Part shown: piece by piece, positions 63,768 through 64,000 of the stretch
Layout of the letters: each line of letters opens with the position of its first letter
Numbering within the stretch: position 1 is the stretch's first letter
Assembly (NCBI RefSeq): GCF_019925205.1
Contig: NC_083560.1
Location: 128,355,816 to 128,419,815 of the forward strand
Reading direction: 5' to 3'
Source: Metopolophium dirhodum
Taxonomy: Eukaryota > Arthropoda > Insecta > Hemiptera > Aphididae
Length of the DNA stretch: 64,000 nt
Made by a program: the position numbers and the translations under genes
Notes under the pieces: generated by a model
The model's input: only the letters and a program-made list of their open reading frames with translations
Told to the model about the DNA's origin: nothing
The model's database searches: none

Positions 63768-63776
63768 AGTTATATA
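63768..63776 (+). promoter_or_regulatory. possible TATA-type promoter, weak
   Basis: TTATATATAG is followed about 25-30 bases later by CpG-rich sequence (GACGCCGTTCGTCCGTCC). It is a reasonable core-promoter arrangement, but TATATA is common in this genome and no downstream gene is visible before the window ends. Confidence 0.2.
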
Positions 63777-64000
63777 TAGATCTGACCCGACGCCGTTCGT
63801 CCGTCCGATTACACGTGCGCATTATACAATTTATAGTTAATATTCTAATGCAGAATTATGTAGCAGATGTCCTGCCGCAGGTATTTCCGATTTGTTTCCA
63901 ATCGCAGTTGCGTAACAATATTAGATCCTCTTATTGTTTTACAGGCCATAATGTGTTTGAGAGTCGTCTGGATCCTGTAGGTACTCTCGTAGCCATCCTA

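Larger units (their letters stand above)
57413..64000 (+). other. jp: jp intron 5 or downstream region, contents
   Basis: No exon matching the rest of junctophilin was recognised. A GC-rich patch (58540-58870) contains one in-phase candidate exon. A pyrimidine-rich tract, a 2 kb tandem repeat field and a LINE fragment follow. The stretches 57420-58490 and 62240-64000 show no supportable gene. The last 500 bases are CpG-richer (for example 63400-63800), perhaps near a regulatory region. Confidence 0.6.

Noticed and set aside
63944..64000. A possible next junctophilin exon after the TTGTTTTACAG acceptor near the right edge.
   Set aside because: In the required phase (2) the second codon is a stop. 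Another frame is open to the edge but does not resemble junctophilin.

Overview
The window is AT-rich animal nuclear DNA, most likely from a sap-sucking insect. The base composition, recurrent GTACCTA/TAGGTACC tracts and element content look aphid-like. That assignment is inference from style, not a database match. It holds one clear host gene and many mobile or repeated sequences. I see no bacterial, CRISPR or rRNA features.

The host gene is junctophilin (jp), on the plus strand. Five coding exons are recognised: 14772-15130, 38398-38609, 42032-42351, 56744-56908 and 57078-57412. Their reading phases join exactly (2, 1, 0, 0, then 2 continuing out of view). They encode about 463 residues: a poly-Gln leader, six MORN motifs, a joining region, two more MORN motifs and the start of the alpha-helical region. 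The C-terminal part, including the ER membrane anchor of the family, is not identified in the window. Introns are about 23.3 kb, 3.4 kb, 14.4 kb, 0.17 kb and at least 6.6 kb.

Left of the gene (1-14.4 kb) are a 2.8 kb Ginger-type DNA transposon (1049-3843), a hAT-type element with a near-perfect 8-bp target duplication (10847-11344) and a tRNA-derived SINE (13511-13800). The transposon has 266-bp inverted repeats, a TATA target duplication and a spliced but frameshifted integrase-like transposase. An isolated histone-type mRNA 3' stem-loop lies at 131-150 on the minus strand.

Inside the gene, intron 1 begins with an unusual tandem array (15059-15870). It is made of decayed copies of the 3' end of jp exon 1 together with its splice donor. 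The same intron holds a Helitron remnant, two local tandem duplications, degraded hAT-type repeats and one small candidate secreted ORF. Intron 3 holds two further local tandem duplications. One of them contains a 201-bp MITE whose empty site is preserved in the sister copy. Intron 5 and the right end hold a GC-rich in-phase candidate terminal exon, a 2 kb tandem repeat field and a degenerate LINE 3' end.

The window is therefore a long-intron membrane-junction gene whose introns have grown by transposition and local tandem duplication. The most distinctive observation is the exon/donor array next to jp exon 1.
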